This document shows positions 9,088 through 16,268 of a stretch of DNA of 30,513 nt, in pieces (the stretch's first letter is position 1; the number at the start of each line of letters is the position of its first letter). Source of the stretch: Candidatus Latescibacteria bacterium 4484_181 (GTDB taxonomy: Bacteria > Latescibacterota > MVCY01). The stretch spans positions 1 through 30,513 of the forward strand of contig MVCY01000002.1 in assembly GCA_002049985.1 (NCBI GenBank). The letters run 5' to 3'. Both the position numbers and the translations under genes were made by a program. The notes below the pieces were generated by a model. That model made no database searches and was not told the DNA's origin. It was given only the letters and a program-made list of their open reading frames with translations.

Positions 9088-9118
9088 AAAAAGTGGGCGT
9101 GAGCAAAACCCACTTTTT
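9088..9118 (+). terminator. Leader hairpin/attenuator before rimP
   Basis: AAAAAGTGGG (9088-9097) and CCCACTTTTT (9109-9118) form a perfect 10-bp stem around an 11-nt loop, ending in five T. It would begin within a base or two of the predicted transcript start. It looks like an intrinsic terminator placed in the 5' leader, so it could attenuate the operon or protect the 5' end. Attenuator-like rimP leaders are known in other bacteria; I cannot say whether this belongs to that family. Confidence 0.6.
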
Positions 9119-9140
9119 AATTAACTGTAGGGGTTGCCAG

Positions 9141-9410
9141 ATGGACAATTCGCTGGATATGGCAGAAAGGATTCGCTCGTTGATTACTCCAGTGTTGGAG
9201 GAAGAACAGATTGAGCTGGTGGCCCTGAAGTTTGCGGGACTTGGCAAAGGGCGCCGCTTGCGGATATTTATCGACAAAGAAGGCGGGGTGAAACTGAGCG
9301 ATTGCATTCAAGTGAGCCAAAAGGTGAGTGAACTTTTGGATACAGAAGACCCAATTGCAGGAAGATATACTCTGGAGGTTTCCTCTCCTGGAACTGAGGC
9401 AAAGGGATGA
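9141..9410 (+). pseudogene. rimP: Ribosome maturation factor RimP, C-terminal domain deleted
   Basis: RimP helps mature the 30S subunit. From ATG 9141 the protein matches the RimP N-terminal domain (ITPVLEEEQIELVALKF, RIFIDKEGGV, RYTLEVSSPG) but ends after 89 residues, where the family has about 150. SSPG should be followed by a DRPL-like segment and the SH3-like C-terminal domain. Here it runs into five unrelated residues and a stop. Another frame from 9391 reads ELRQRDEDASA and stops at 9426, just before the nusA ribosome site, which looks like the true C-terminus. About 60-70 residues seem to have been removed near 9392. The frame stays open upstream to 9093, but the added residues lie in the leader hairpin. 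Position before nusA is the canonical one. Confidence 0.82.
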
Positions 9411-9446
9411 GGATGCTTCTGCGTAGGCAACCAAAAGGGGATTGTT

Positions 9447-10694
9447 ATGAACAAAGAGATCATTGAGGTGCTGACCCAGATCTCCCGCGAAAAAGATGTT
9501 AGCCGAGATTTAGTTGTCGAGTCACTAAAGGCAGGACTTGTCTCCGCTGTCAAGAAACGCCTGGGAACCACAGAAAATGTCCACGCTGAGATCGATCCGA
9601 ACAGTGGAGAGATAAAGATATATATTGAAAAGCTGGTTGTCCCTAAGGTTCAAAACCCATCGTTGGAGATAACCCCTGAGGAGGGACAAAAGATTGATCC
9701 CGATGCACGAGTTGGAGACAAGATTCAGCAGGAATTACCTTTGAACCAATTTGGCAGAAATGCTATTCAGACCGCAAAGCAGATCCTGATGCAGAGAATT
9801 AGGGAAGCGGAAAGGGAGAAAATCTATCAGAATTATCAAAAGAGAATTGGAGAGATCCTAGTGGGAACGGTTCAGCAAATAAGTCAGGGCGATCTCATTC
9901 TGAATCTTGGCAAAATCGAAGGAATTCTTCCGGTTAAGGAGCAGATTAAGAAGGAGAGATACCGCCAGGGGGATACCATCAGGGCTTATGCCTTTGATGT
10001 GGTAAAAACACCCAAGGGGCCTCAGGTTATGCTTTCCAGAACTCACCCTCGTTTCTTAGAGCGCCTCTTTCAGATGGAGGTCCCAGAGGTCTACGAAGGG
10101 ATTGTTCAGATAAAAGCAGTAGCCAGAGACCCAGGGGACAGAGCCAAGATAGCTGTGGTCTCTAACGATGAGAGAGTCGATCCTGTAGGGGCCTGCGTGG
10201 GAGTCAGAGGATTAAGGGTTCAGGCTGTGGTTCGAGAGTTAAATAACGAGCAGGTGGACATCATCCCCTGGAGCAGTGACCCCGCTACCTTTTTGGCTAG
10301 AGCCCTCAGCCCAGCAACCATCACAAAGACTGAGATGAAGGATGAAGAGCACAGGATAATCGCTATTGTCCCTGATGACCAGCTCTCCTTGGCAATTGGC
10401 AAGTCTGGGCAGAATGTGCGCTTGGCTTCGATGCTAACTGGTTGGAAGATCGACATATTGAGTGAGTCAAGATATAAAGAACTGACAGAGAAGATTCCTA
10501 TCACAAGGTTGAAAGGGGTGGGAAACAAACTGGCGACTGAGCTTAATAAAGTGGGTGTAGATTCTGTCCAGCGACTGATAAGGCTAACTGCTAAGCAGTT
10601 GACTCAGGTTCCTGGCATCGGCAACAAGAGAGCAGAATCTCTGCTGAGTGAGGCTGCTCAAATAATAAAAGATGGTCAAAAGGCAACTGGGTAA
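9447..10694 (+). CDS. nusA: Transcription termination/antitermination protein NusA
   Basis: NusA binds RNA polymerase and nascent RNA and modulates pausing, termination and antitermination. The 415-residue protein has the N-terminal polymerase-binding domain (1-130), S1 (about 133-198, with RYRQGDTIRAYAFDV), KH1 (about 230-285, DPVGACVGVRG) and KH2 (about 300-345, DQLSLAIGKSGQNVRLA). It ends in a helix-hairpin-helix region with two motifs (352-405: LKGVGNKLATEL and VPGIGNKRAESLL). That tail makes it longer than the B. subtilis form and simpler than the E. coli one. AAAAGGGG precedes the ATG. It is the first intact gene of the operon after the damaged rimP. Confidence 0.96.
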   Translation: MNKEIIEVLTQISREKDVSRDLVVESLKAGLVSAVKKRLGTTENVHAEIDPNSGEIKIYIEKLVVPKVQNPSLEITPEEGQKIDPDARVGDKIQQELPLNQFGRNAIQTAKQILMQRIREAEREKIYQNYQKRIGEILVGTVQQISQGDLILNLGKIEGILPVKEQIKKERYRQGDTIRAYAFDVVKTPKGPQVMLSRTHPRFLERLFQMEVPEVYEGIVQIKAVARDPGDRAKIAVVSNDERVDPVGACVGVRGLRVQAVVRELNNEQVDIIPWSSDPATFLARALSPATITKTEMKDEEHRIIAIVPDDQLSLAIGKSGQNVRLASMLTGWKIDILSESRYKELTEKIPITRLKGVGNKLATELNKVGVDSVQRLIRLTAKQLTQVPGIGNKRAESLLSEAAQIIKDGQKATG

Positions 10695-10982
10695 TTCTCA
10701 GGTGGGATTTACTGCTGTTTTCGTCTGAAGATGTACGTTAGAAAGTGCAGAACACGAATTAAGAGATACAAGACGAAAGGCGTAATCCTCGATTAGATTG
10801 TAAAAGACCATTTTGTCTAGTTTATGGAACCTACAACAGAAAGAGTCTCAACCTTTGCGCTTCACATTTTGCATTTTGCGCCCCAAACTTACGCCGAGCT
10901 TATGTTGTTTACATCTGTTTAATTTGAGGAGGAATTTCGCTCGCTCTTAAGGGCTGAGTCTTTGAATTGGAGGTGTATATAT
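10695..10982. other. nusA-infB gap, no intact ylxR
   Basis: In many bacteria the RNA-binding protein gene ylxR (about 90 codons) sits here. The gap is close to that size, but no frame encodes the family's CxGC-type motif. A short frame at 10731 (MYVRKCRTRIKRY...GVILD) loosely recalls YlxR but is only 22 codons. The gap contains a heptad repeat (10854-10881) and an extra GAGGAGG with no start nearby. Confidence 0.5.
10854..10881. repeat. Four 7-bp repeats (GCGCAAA type)
   Basis: Read on the minus strand, four consecutive heptamers are GCGCAAA, ATGCAAA, ATGTGAA and GCGCAAA. The 7-bp phase is exact. It shares the core GCAAA with the element at 43-78. Confidence 0.55.
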
Positions 10983-13226
10983 TTGGCAAAAAAGAGAGTT
11001 TATCAGGTAGCAAGAGAATATCATATTTCCAGCGATGCCTTAGTGTCGATGTTGAGAGAGATGGGCTTCCAAGTGAAAGGCCATATGAGTACAGTTGGCG
11101 AGGAGATGGCAAAACTGGTGGCCAAGCGGTTTGAGGAACAGAAGGAGAGTTTTCGCCAAGAGATAAAAAGAAAGCAGAAGGCCGCGGAGCTCAGGGGCTC
11201 GGAAAAGAAAAAGGTTGTCAAACCAATTAGGGTGGGCAAGAAAAAGAAGAGATGGAAGGAGACAGCTCTGAAATCTCGCAAGAGCAAAGAGCGATTCAGA
11301 CGACAGAGGGAAGCGGTGGATCAGAAGGTAGTGGCTGAGAATATCCGAAAGACCCTGGCCAGGATTGAGACCCCCTCGCCCAAGCTGAAAAGGAGAAAGC
11401 TGAAAGCACATCGTCCGGGAGAGGAGGAGGAGGAGAGAAAAGTTATCAGGGTGAGTGAATTTATCTCTGTGGCTGAGCTGGCTCAGCAGATGGATGTGAA
11501 CACATCTACATTAATAGCTAAGTGTCTTGAAATGGGCTTAGTGGTCTCCATAAATCAGCGATTGGATATGGATACCATTACTATGGTAGCCGATGAATTC
11601 GGATTTGAGGTTGAGCCCCTGGCTGAGTACGCTGAGGATATCTTAGATGAGGAAGAGGAGGAAGAAGACCGGTCTCTGTCAGTTCCCAGGCCACCGGTGG
11701 TCACCGTTATGGGGCACGTTGACCATGGAAAGACCTCCCTGCTGGACTACATTCGGAACAGCAACATTATTGCCGGAGAGAAAGGGGGAATTACCCAGCA
11801 TATTGGCGCCTATGAAGTGCAGTTAGAAGAAGGGAAGATAACGTTTCTGGACACCCCAGGACACGAGGCCTTCACTGCTATGCGGGCTCGAGGGGCACAG
11901 GTAACCGACATTGTGGTCCTGGTAGTAGCCGCTGACGCCCACGTGATGCCTCAGACAGTGGAAGCCATCGACCACGCTCGGGCTGCTGGAGTGCCGATCA
12001 TAGTAGCCATCAATAAGGTAGACCTGCCCACTGCCAACCCAGACCGGATAAGGCAGGAGCTTGCTGACCGGGGTCTGCTGGCCGAAGAGTGGGGAGGGAA
12101 AACCATGATGGTGGAAGTCTCCGCCAAGACCGGACAGGGTGTGGACAAGCTACTGGAAACAATACTATTGCAAGCTGAAATCCTCGAACTGGAAGCCAAC
12201 CCCGATAAGAAGGCGAAAGGCACCATAATCGAAGCTAAACTTGACAAGGGACGTGGCCCTATGGCGACAGTGTTGGTAAAAGAGGGAACCCTTAGGGTGG
12301 GTGATCCCTTTGTTACAGGAGTCTATAGCGGACGGGTGCGAGGGATGTTCGATGAAAGGGGCTCTTCAGTCGATGAAGCTGGCCCCGCTGTCCCGGTGCA
12401 GATTCTTGGCTTAGACGGGGTGCCCCAAGCAGGTGATTCCTTCTTCGTGGTGGCATCCGAACAACAGGCACGGTCCATAAGCCAAAAAAGGCAATTACTG
12501 AATAGGGAACAGGAATATCGGAAAGTGAAAAGACCCGCCCTGACTGACCTTGCTCAGCAGATCAGAGAAGGGGAAGTTAAGCAGCTTCCATTGATTATCA
12601 AGGGCGATGTGGACGGCTCAGTGGAGGCACTGAGTGATTCCCTTATGCAGTTGAGCAGCGAAGAGGTAGGCGTGAACATAATTCACAGGGGAGTAGGTGC
12701 TGTCTCTGAATCTGATGTGCTTCTGGCAGCTGCCTCCAATGCTATAATCATCGGTTTCAACGTTAGGCCAGATGTGCGAGCCAGAGAAGTGGCTGCCCAA
12801 GAACAGGTGAGCATAAGATTCTATCAGATTATATACGATGTAGTAAAAGATGTTAAGGCTTTGCTTTCAGGACTGCTTGCCCCCCAATTAGAGGAGAAAA
12901 CCCTGGGGATTGCCTCCGTACGCCAGGTCTTCAGAGTGCCTAAATTGGGGGCAATCGGGGGCTGTTTTGTCCAAAGCGGAGTCGTCAGAAGGGGAGCAGC
13001 AGTGCGTGTCCTGCGGGACAATGTCACTGTCTACGAAGGCAGTATATCCTCCTTGAGAAGATTCAAAGAAGATGTGAAAGAAGTACCGGCTGGCTATGAG
13101 TGCGGTGTTGGAATACAGGGCTTTAGCGATTTCAAAGTTAACGACATATTTGAGGTTTTTGAAATAGTCGAAACGCCCAGACAGATCGATCAGGCGAAAA
13201 GTGACCATCGGAATTTGCAGGATTGA
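10983..13226 (+). CDS. infB: Translation initiation factor IF-2
   Basis: IF-2 is the GTPase that places initiator tRNA on the ribosome. The start is TTG 10983: GGAGGTG lies 7 nt upstream and MAKKRVYQVA is the family's beginning. The 747 residues comprise a first IF2_N domain (1-50), a highly charged Lys/Arg/Glu linker (50-155), a second IF2_N domain (about 156-210), an acidic stretch (EDILDEEEEEED) and the G domain. The G domain has GHVDHGKT (244-251), DTPGHE (290-295), NKVD (344-347) and SAKTG. Domains II, III and IV follow, with GDVDGSVEAL and a normal end. The stop lies 26 bp inside the next gene, so the two are translationally coupled. Confidence 0.96.
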   Translation: MAKKRVYQVAREYHISSDALVSMLREMGFQVKGHMSTVGEEMAKLVAKRFEEQKESFRQEIKRKQKAAELRGSEKKKVVKPIRVGKKKKRWKETALKSRKSKERFRRQREAVDQKVVAENIRKTLARIETPSPKLKRRKLKAHRPGEEEEERKVIRVSEFISVAELAQQMDVNTSTLIAKCLEMGLVVSINQRLDMDTITMVADEFGFEVEPLAEYAEDILDEEEEEEDRSLSVPRPPVVTVMGHVDHGKTSLLDYIRNSNIIAGEKGGITQHIGAYEVQLEEGKITFLDTPGHEAFTAMRARGAQVTDIVVLVVAADAHVMPQTVEAIDHARAAGVPIIVAINKVDLPTANPDRIRQELADRGLLAEEWGGKTMMVEVSAKTGQGVDKLLETILLQAEILELEANPDKKAKGTIIEAKLDKGRGPMATVLVKEGTLRVGDPFVTGVYSGRVRGMFDERGSSVDEAGPAVPVQILGLDGVPQAGDSFFVVASEQQARSISQKRQLLNREQEYRKVKRPALTDLAQQIREGEVKQLPLIIKGDVDGSVEALSDSLMQLSSEEVGVNIIHRGVGAVSESDVLLAAASNAIIIGFNVRPDVRAREVAAQEQVSIRFYQIIYDVVKDVKALLSGLLAPQLEEKTLGIASVRQVFRVPKLGAIGGCFVQSGVVRRGAAVRVLRDNVTVYEGSISSLRRFKEDVKEVPAGYECGVGIQGFSDFKVNDIFEVFEIVETPRQIDQAKSDHRNLQD

Positions 13227-13482
13227 GCTTCTGATCCCTGGAAGCAGTTCCCTAAAAGAGAAACGGTATGTTCTGAGCAGTCTGAAGTCTCAGATCAGAA
13301 GTAAATTCAACTGTTCGATTGCTGAAGTTGAGGGCAACGACCTGTGGCAAAAGACGGTTCTGGCGGTGGCAGTGGTCTCCAATGAGTCAAGACATGCCGA
13401 TCAAATAATGGCCAAGATCACCCAATTTATCGAAAATGATCGGCGAATTCAGCTTTTAGACTACTCCACCAAGATATTATAG
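13201..13482 (+). CDS. DUF503 (YlxP-like) protein
   Basis: A 93-residue protein starting at GTG 13201 and overlapping the end of infB by 26 bp. MTIGICRIELLIPGSSSLKEKR and the later KFNCSIAEVEGNDLWQ are typical of the DUF503/YlxP family, a small ferredoxin-like protein found between infB and rbfA in many bacteria. Its biochemical role is not well established; the position in a ribosome/RNA operon suggests ribosome function or assembly. Length and motifs are normal. Confidence 0.9.
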   Translation: MTIGICRIELLIPGSSSLKEKRYVLSSLKSQIRSKFNCSIAEVEGNDLWQKTVLAVAVVSNESRHADQIMAKITQFIENDRRIQLLDYSTKIL

Positions 13483-13551
13483 TAGGGCAATTGAAGGAAC
13501 AATACTCCAGGCCTGGCACAGACTCTATGAAGGCAGATAGGCTGTATTCGC

Positions 13552-13917
13552 ATGAATCACAGACGAGCTAACCGGGTAGCTGATCTGCTCCAGCTTGAAT
13601 TGTCAGAAATCATCAGAGAGAGCGTGAAAGACCCTCGAATTGGCTTTGTGACTATTACCGGGGTCGATGTCTCAGATGATTTGCAACAGGCCAAGGTTTA
13701 TATCAGTGTCTTAGGAACGGAAAAGGAGAAGGAAGAATCCTTAGCCGGTCTTAATCACGCCGCTGGATTTACCCGTGCTCAATTGGCAGCCAGAGTCAGG
13801 CTAAAACGCGTTCCCCAGCTTGTATTCTGTTATGATAATACATTAGACCGTGCTTTCAAAATCGATAGATTGTTGGGTGAGCTGGAAACCAAAGACCCTG
13901 GCCCTCAGTCTCCCTGA
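13552..13917 (+). CDS. rbfA: 30S ribosome-binding factor RbfA
   Basis: RbfA binds the maturing 30S subunit, helps process the 5' end of 16S rRNA and supports growth in the cold. The 121-residue protein has the KH-like fold: RRANRVADLLQLELSEII at the N-terminus, then KDPRIGFVTITGVDVSDDLQQAKVYISV, and the RVPQLVFCYDNTLDRAFKIDRLL end. It lies 69 bp after DUF503 and 49 bp before truB. The ribosome site is weak, but ATG 13552 is the family start. Confidence 0.95.
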   Translation: MNHRRANRVADLLQLELSEIIRESVKDPRIGFVTITGVDVSDDLQQAKVYISVLGTEKEKEESLAGLNHAAGFTRAQLAARVRLKRVPQLVFCYDNTLDRAFKIDRLLGELETKDPGPQSP

Positions 13918-13966
13918 GCTTTGTAGCTAAACCGAACGGCTCGGTCTGCTTGGAAACTCCTCCCAA

Positions 13967-14902
13967 ATGGGCGAACAGAAGATTGAGGGGATACTGGTGG
14001 TAAACAAAGAGGCCCGCTGGACCTCTCACGATGTGGTAAGTAAGCTACGAAATATCCTTAAAATAAGGAAAATCGGCCATACCGGAACTTTAGATCCCTT
14101 AGCCACAGGAGTGTTGGTTACTCTACTTGGTAGGGCAACCAAGATCGTCCAGTTCCTTCAAGAACAAGAAAAAGAGTACATTGCTCAAGTCTGTCTGGGC
14201 ATTTCTACTGACACATTTGATGCTCAAGGACAGTTGCGCGAAGAAAGGGAGGTTCCACGCTTTGAAGTTGCCGATATAGAGAAAGTATGTAGAAGCTTTG
14301 AAGGGGAGATAGAACAGTCACCCCCGCCTTTTTCTGCTATCAAAATCAGCGGGAAGAGGTCATATCAGCTTGCTCGCGCAGGGAGGTCTGTTCCACTCAA
14401 GCCCAGAAGAGTTATTATCTCACAGATAGAGCTTCTGGGGTGGAAATCGCCGATATTGAGGCTGCGGGTCGTCTGTTCAAAGGGCACATATATCAGAGCA
14501 TTAGCAGAGGACATCGGGCAGAAATTGGGTTGTGGAGGGCATCTGCTTTCGTTGCGTAGAATCAGATCTGGAGAATTCAGCATCGCTCAGGCATTGACAA
14601 TAAACCAGGTTCTTGCTTTTCACAAAAAAGGTATCCTTCACAGAGAGATTGTCTCCATAGATCAGGCCCTACAACACCTGCCGGAAATCAGTCTGCCTCC
14701 CAAGGAGGTTTCCAGTTTTAAGCACGGGGCGAGGCTAAAGTTACCTATTACTTCTGATAATCTTCTGAGGATGATTTCGCAGTCTGTTCGTCCTCAACAG
14801 AACAGAGTTAGGGTGAAGGACGGAACAACAGGGCATCTTGTAGGAATTGGTGGGTTTGATCCGTTAACCGAGAAACTCTGCCCTTTGAGGGTTTTTGCAT
14901 GA
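13967..14902 (+). CDS. truB: tRNA pseudouridine-55 synthase TruB
   Basis: TruB makes the universal pseudouridine 55 in the T-loop of tRNA. The 311-residue protein starts GILVVNKEARWTSHDVV and has the catalytic motif HTGTLDPLATGVL with nucleophile Asp43. PPPFSAIKISGKRSYQLAR and the CSKGTYIRALAEDIG motif follow, and a C-terminal PUA-like region (about 230-311) completes it. The stop overlaps the ribF start as ATGA. No recJ-like/nrnA gene lies between rbfA and truB, unlike in many Firmicutes. Confidence 0.96.
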   Translation: MGEQKIEGILVVNKEARWTSHDVVSKLRNILKIRKIGHTGTLDPLATGVLVTLLGRATKIVQFLQEQEKEYIAQVCLGISTDTFDAQGQLREEREVPRFEVADIEKVCRSFEGEIEQSPPPFSAIKISGKRSYQLARAGRSVPLKPRRVIISQIELLGWKSPILRLRVVCSKGTYIRALAEDIGQKLGCGGHLLSLRRIRSGEFSIAQALTINQVLAFHKKGILHREIVSIDQALQHLPEISLPPKEVSSFKHGARLKLPITSDNLLRMISQSVRPQQNRVRVKDGTTGHLVGIGGFDPLTEKLCPLRVFA

Positions 14903-15825
14903 GGATAATAGAAGATATCAACCATTGTAGTGAACTGGGTTCTAGTTCTGTAGTTACCATCGGGGCATTCGATGGAGTCCACATCGGCCATGCGACTATT
15001 TTACATCAACTTAGGAAAATATCTTCCCAGACAGCAAGCCCCGCCTTAATGGTGACTTTTGAGCCCCATCCCCAGGAGGTCTTAAACCCAAAACGTGCTG
15101 TTTCTCTTTTGACCACTAAGGGAGAGAAACTTGAGATCCTCGCTTCTTTGGGAACTCAGACAGTGGTTGTTCTACCCTTCACTGCTCGGTTGGCTGGACT
15201 GAGTCCAGAGGAATTCGTCAGAGAAATAGTAGTCAGAAAATTGGGGGCACAGCGGTTGGTGATTGGATACAACCACACCTTTGGTAAAGGTAGGTCTGGC
15301 AACGTCGAGATCCTAAGGAAGCTGGGTAACAAGTGGCGCTTCAAAGTGGATGTGGTTTCTCCTGTGGTTGTGGATGGACAACCTGTGAGCAGCACGAGGA
15401 TAAGAGCTCTGCTTAGCGAAGGAAAGGTGTCTCAGGCAGCAGAACTGCTCGGCCGCAATTACTCCTTTCTGGGCTGCGTTTGCCGGGGGGAAGGCCTGGG
15501 CAGAAGGCTGGGGTTTCCCACGGCAAATCTCCGAGTAGAAGACCCTCGAAAACTCATTCCCGCTACAGGTGTTTACGCTGTGCGGGCAACGTTGCCGGCC
15601 CAGCGCAGAGTAGGGGTTATGAATATCGGATACCGGCCAAGCTTTGGAGGAACTCAGCGCACCGTCGAGCTTTACCTCCTGGATTTCCAAGGCGATCTTT
15701 ATGATAATGAAATCAAAGTAGAATTGATCGCCAAGATAAGAGACGAAAAGAGATTTCTGCGAAAAGAGGCGTTGGCAAAACAGATAGAGGGCGACATAAA
15801 AGTGGCAGAGGAATTGGCGAAGTAA
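14899..15825 (+). CDS. ribF: Bifunctional riboflavin kinase/FAD synthetase
   Basis: RibF phosphorylates riboflavin to FMN and adenylylates FMN to FAD. The 308-residue protein has the nucleotidyltransferase domain first (IGAFDGVHIGH at 21-31, VIGYNHTFGKGRSG and VSSTRIRALL). The riboflavin kinase domain follows from about residue 180, with GRRLGFPTANL and VMNIGYRPSFGG..TVELYLLDF. All expected motifs are present. It overlaps truB by 4 bp and lies 58 bp before the rpsO start, so it is within the translation operon as in many bacteria. Confidence 0.96.
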   Translation: MRIIEDINHCSELGSSSVVTIGAFDGVHIGHATILHQLRKISSQTASPALMVTFEPHPQEVLNPKRAVSLLTTKGEKLEILASLGTQTVVVLPFTARLAGLSPEEFVREIVVRKLGAQRLVIGYNHTFGKGRSGNVEILRKLGNKWRFKVDVVSPVVVDGQPVSSTRIRALLSEGKVSQAAELLGRNYSFLGCVCRGEGLGRRLGFPTANLRVEDPRKLIPATGVYAVRATLPAQRRVGVMNIGYRPSFGGTQRTVELYLLDFQGDLYDNEIKVELIAKIRDEKRFLRKEALAKQIEGDIKVAEELAK

Positions 15826-15883
15826 GAGCTGAGTTAATTCTTAGACCAATATTTCTAGTTTGCAAAACAAGGAGAAGCAATTT

Positions 15884-16162
15884 ATGGCACTAACGAAGGA
15901 GCAACGAAGGGAGATCATCAGCACTTTTGCAAAACACCTAAACGACACGGGGTGCCCTGAGGTTCAAATTGCCCTGTTGACCAAAAGAATTGCCTTGCTC
16001 ACTGAGCATCTTAAGATACACAAAAAGGATACCAATTCGCATCGAGGGCTGTTAAAGCTGGTTGGGAAGCGGAAGAGACTCCTCAACTATCTTCATCGTA
16101 AAGATGTTGAACGCTACCGGGAATTGATCCAAGAACTGGGCATTCGAGATCGGATTGTGTGA
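15884..16162 (+). CDS. rpsO: 30S ribosomal protein S15
   Basis: S15 binds the central domain of 16S rRNA and is a primary assembly protein. The start is ATG 15884, because AAGGAG lies 9 nt before it and MALTKEQRR is the family start; an earlier in-frame TTG (15860) is unlikely. The 92-residue protein has FAKHLNDTGCPEVQIALLTKRI and the conserved HRGLLKLVGKRKRLLNYL motif. It sits between ribF and pnp as usual. The intergenic region to pnp holds hairpins that may separate expression of the two genes. Confidence 0.97.
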   Translation: MALTKEQRREIISTFAKHLNDTGCPEVQIALLTKRIALLTEHLKIHKKDTNSHRGLLKLVGKRKRLLNYLHRKDVERYRELIQELGIRDRIV

Positions 16163-16213
16163 ACTTGTGCGATGTTCACTTTCTGACAAGGTTAACAGCG
16201 AAAAGCCCTTGTC
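16159..16213 (+). promoter_or_regulatory. Hairpins in the rpsO-pnp gap
   Basis: Two inverted repeats follow each other: GTGAAC (16159-16164)/GTTCAC (16174-16179), and GACAAGG (16185-16191)/CCTTGTC (16207-16213). No T-run follows. In E. coli this gap carries a hairpin cut by RNase III that lets PNPase control its own mRNA. A similar role here is inference from position. Confidence 0.35.
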
Positions 16214-16268
16214 TGTCCAGAACACACAGGTTCACGGTTAACGACAAATGGAAGAGGTGGATAAGTAA

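Larger units (their letters stand above)
8677..9140. other. Divergent intergenic region between nadE and rimP
   Basis: 464 bp without a convincing gene. It contains candidate promoters on both strands (8974-9001 minus, 9052-9080 plus) and the rimP leader hairpin. The nadE leader would be about 290 nt; it includes a CCAGGT/ACCTGG inverted repeat enclosing about 30 nt near 8827-8868, which could support an RNA structure. I do not recognise a known riboswitch. A 61-codon frame at 8582-8767 overlaps the nadE start and has no recognisable product. Confidence 0.55.

Noticed and set aside
9117..9434. 105-codon minus-strand frame across rimP
   Set aside because: It is antisense to conserved rimP codons and matches no family.
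10731..10796. Short frame as a ylxR remnant
   Set aside because: Only 22 codons. The Cys/Arg pattern is weak and the key CxGC motif is absent.
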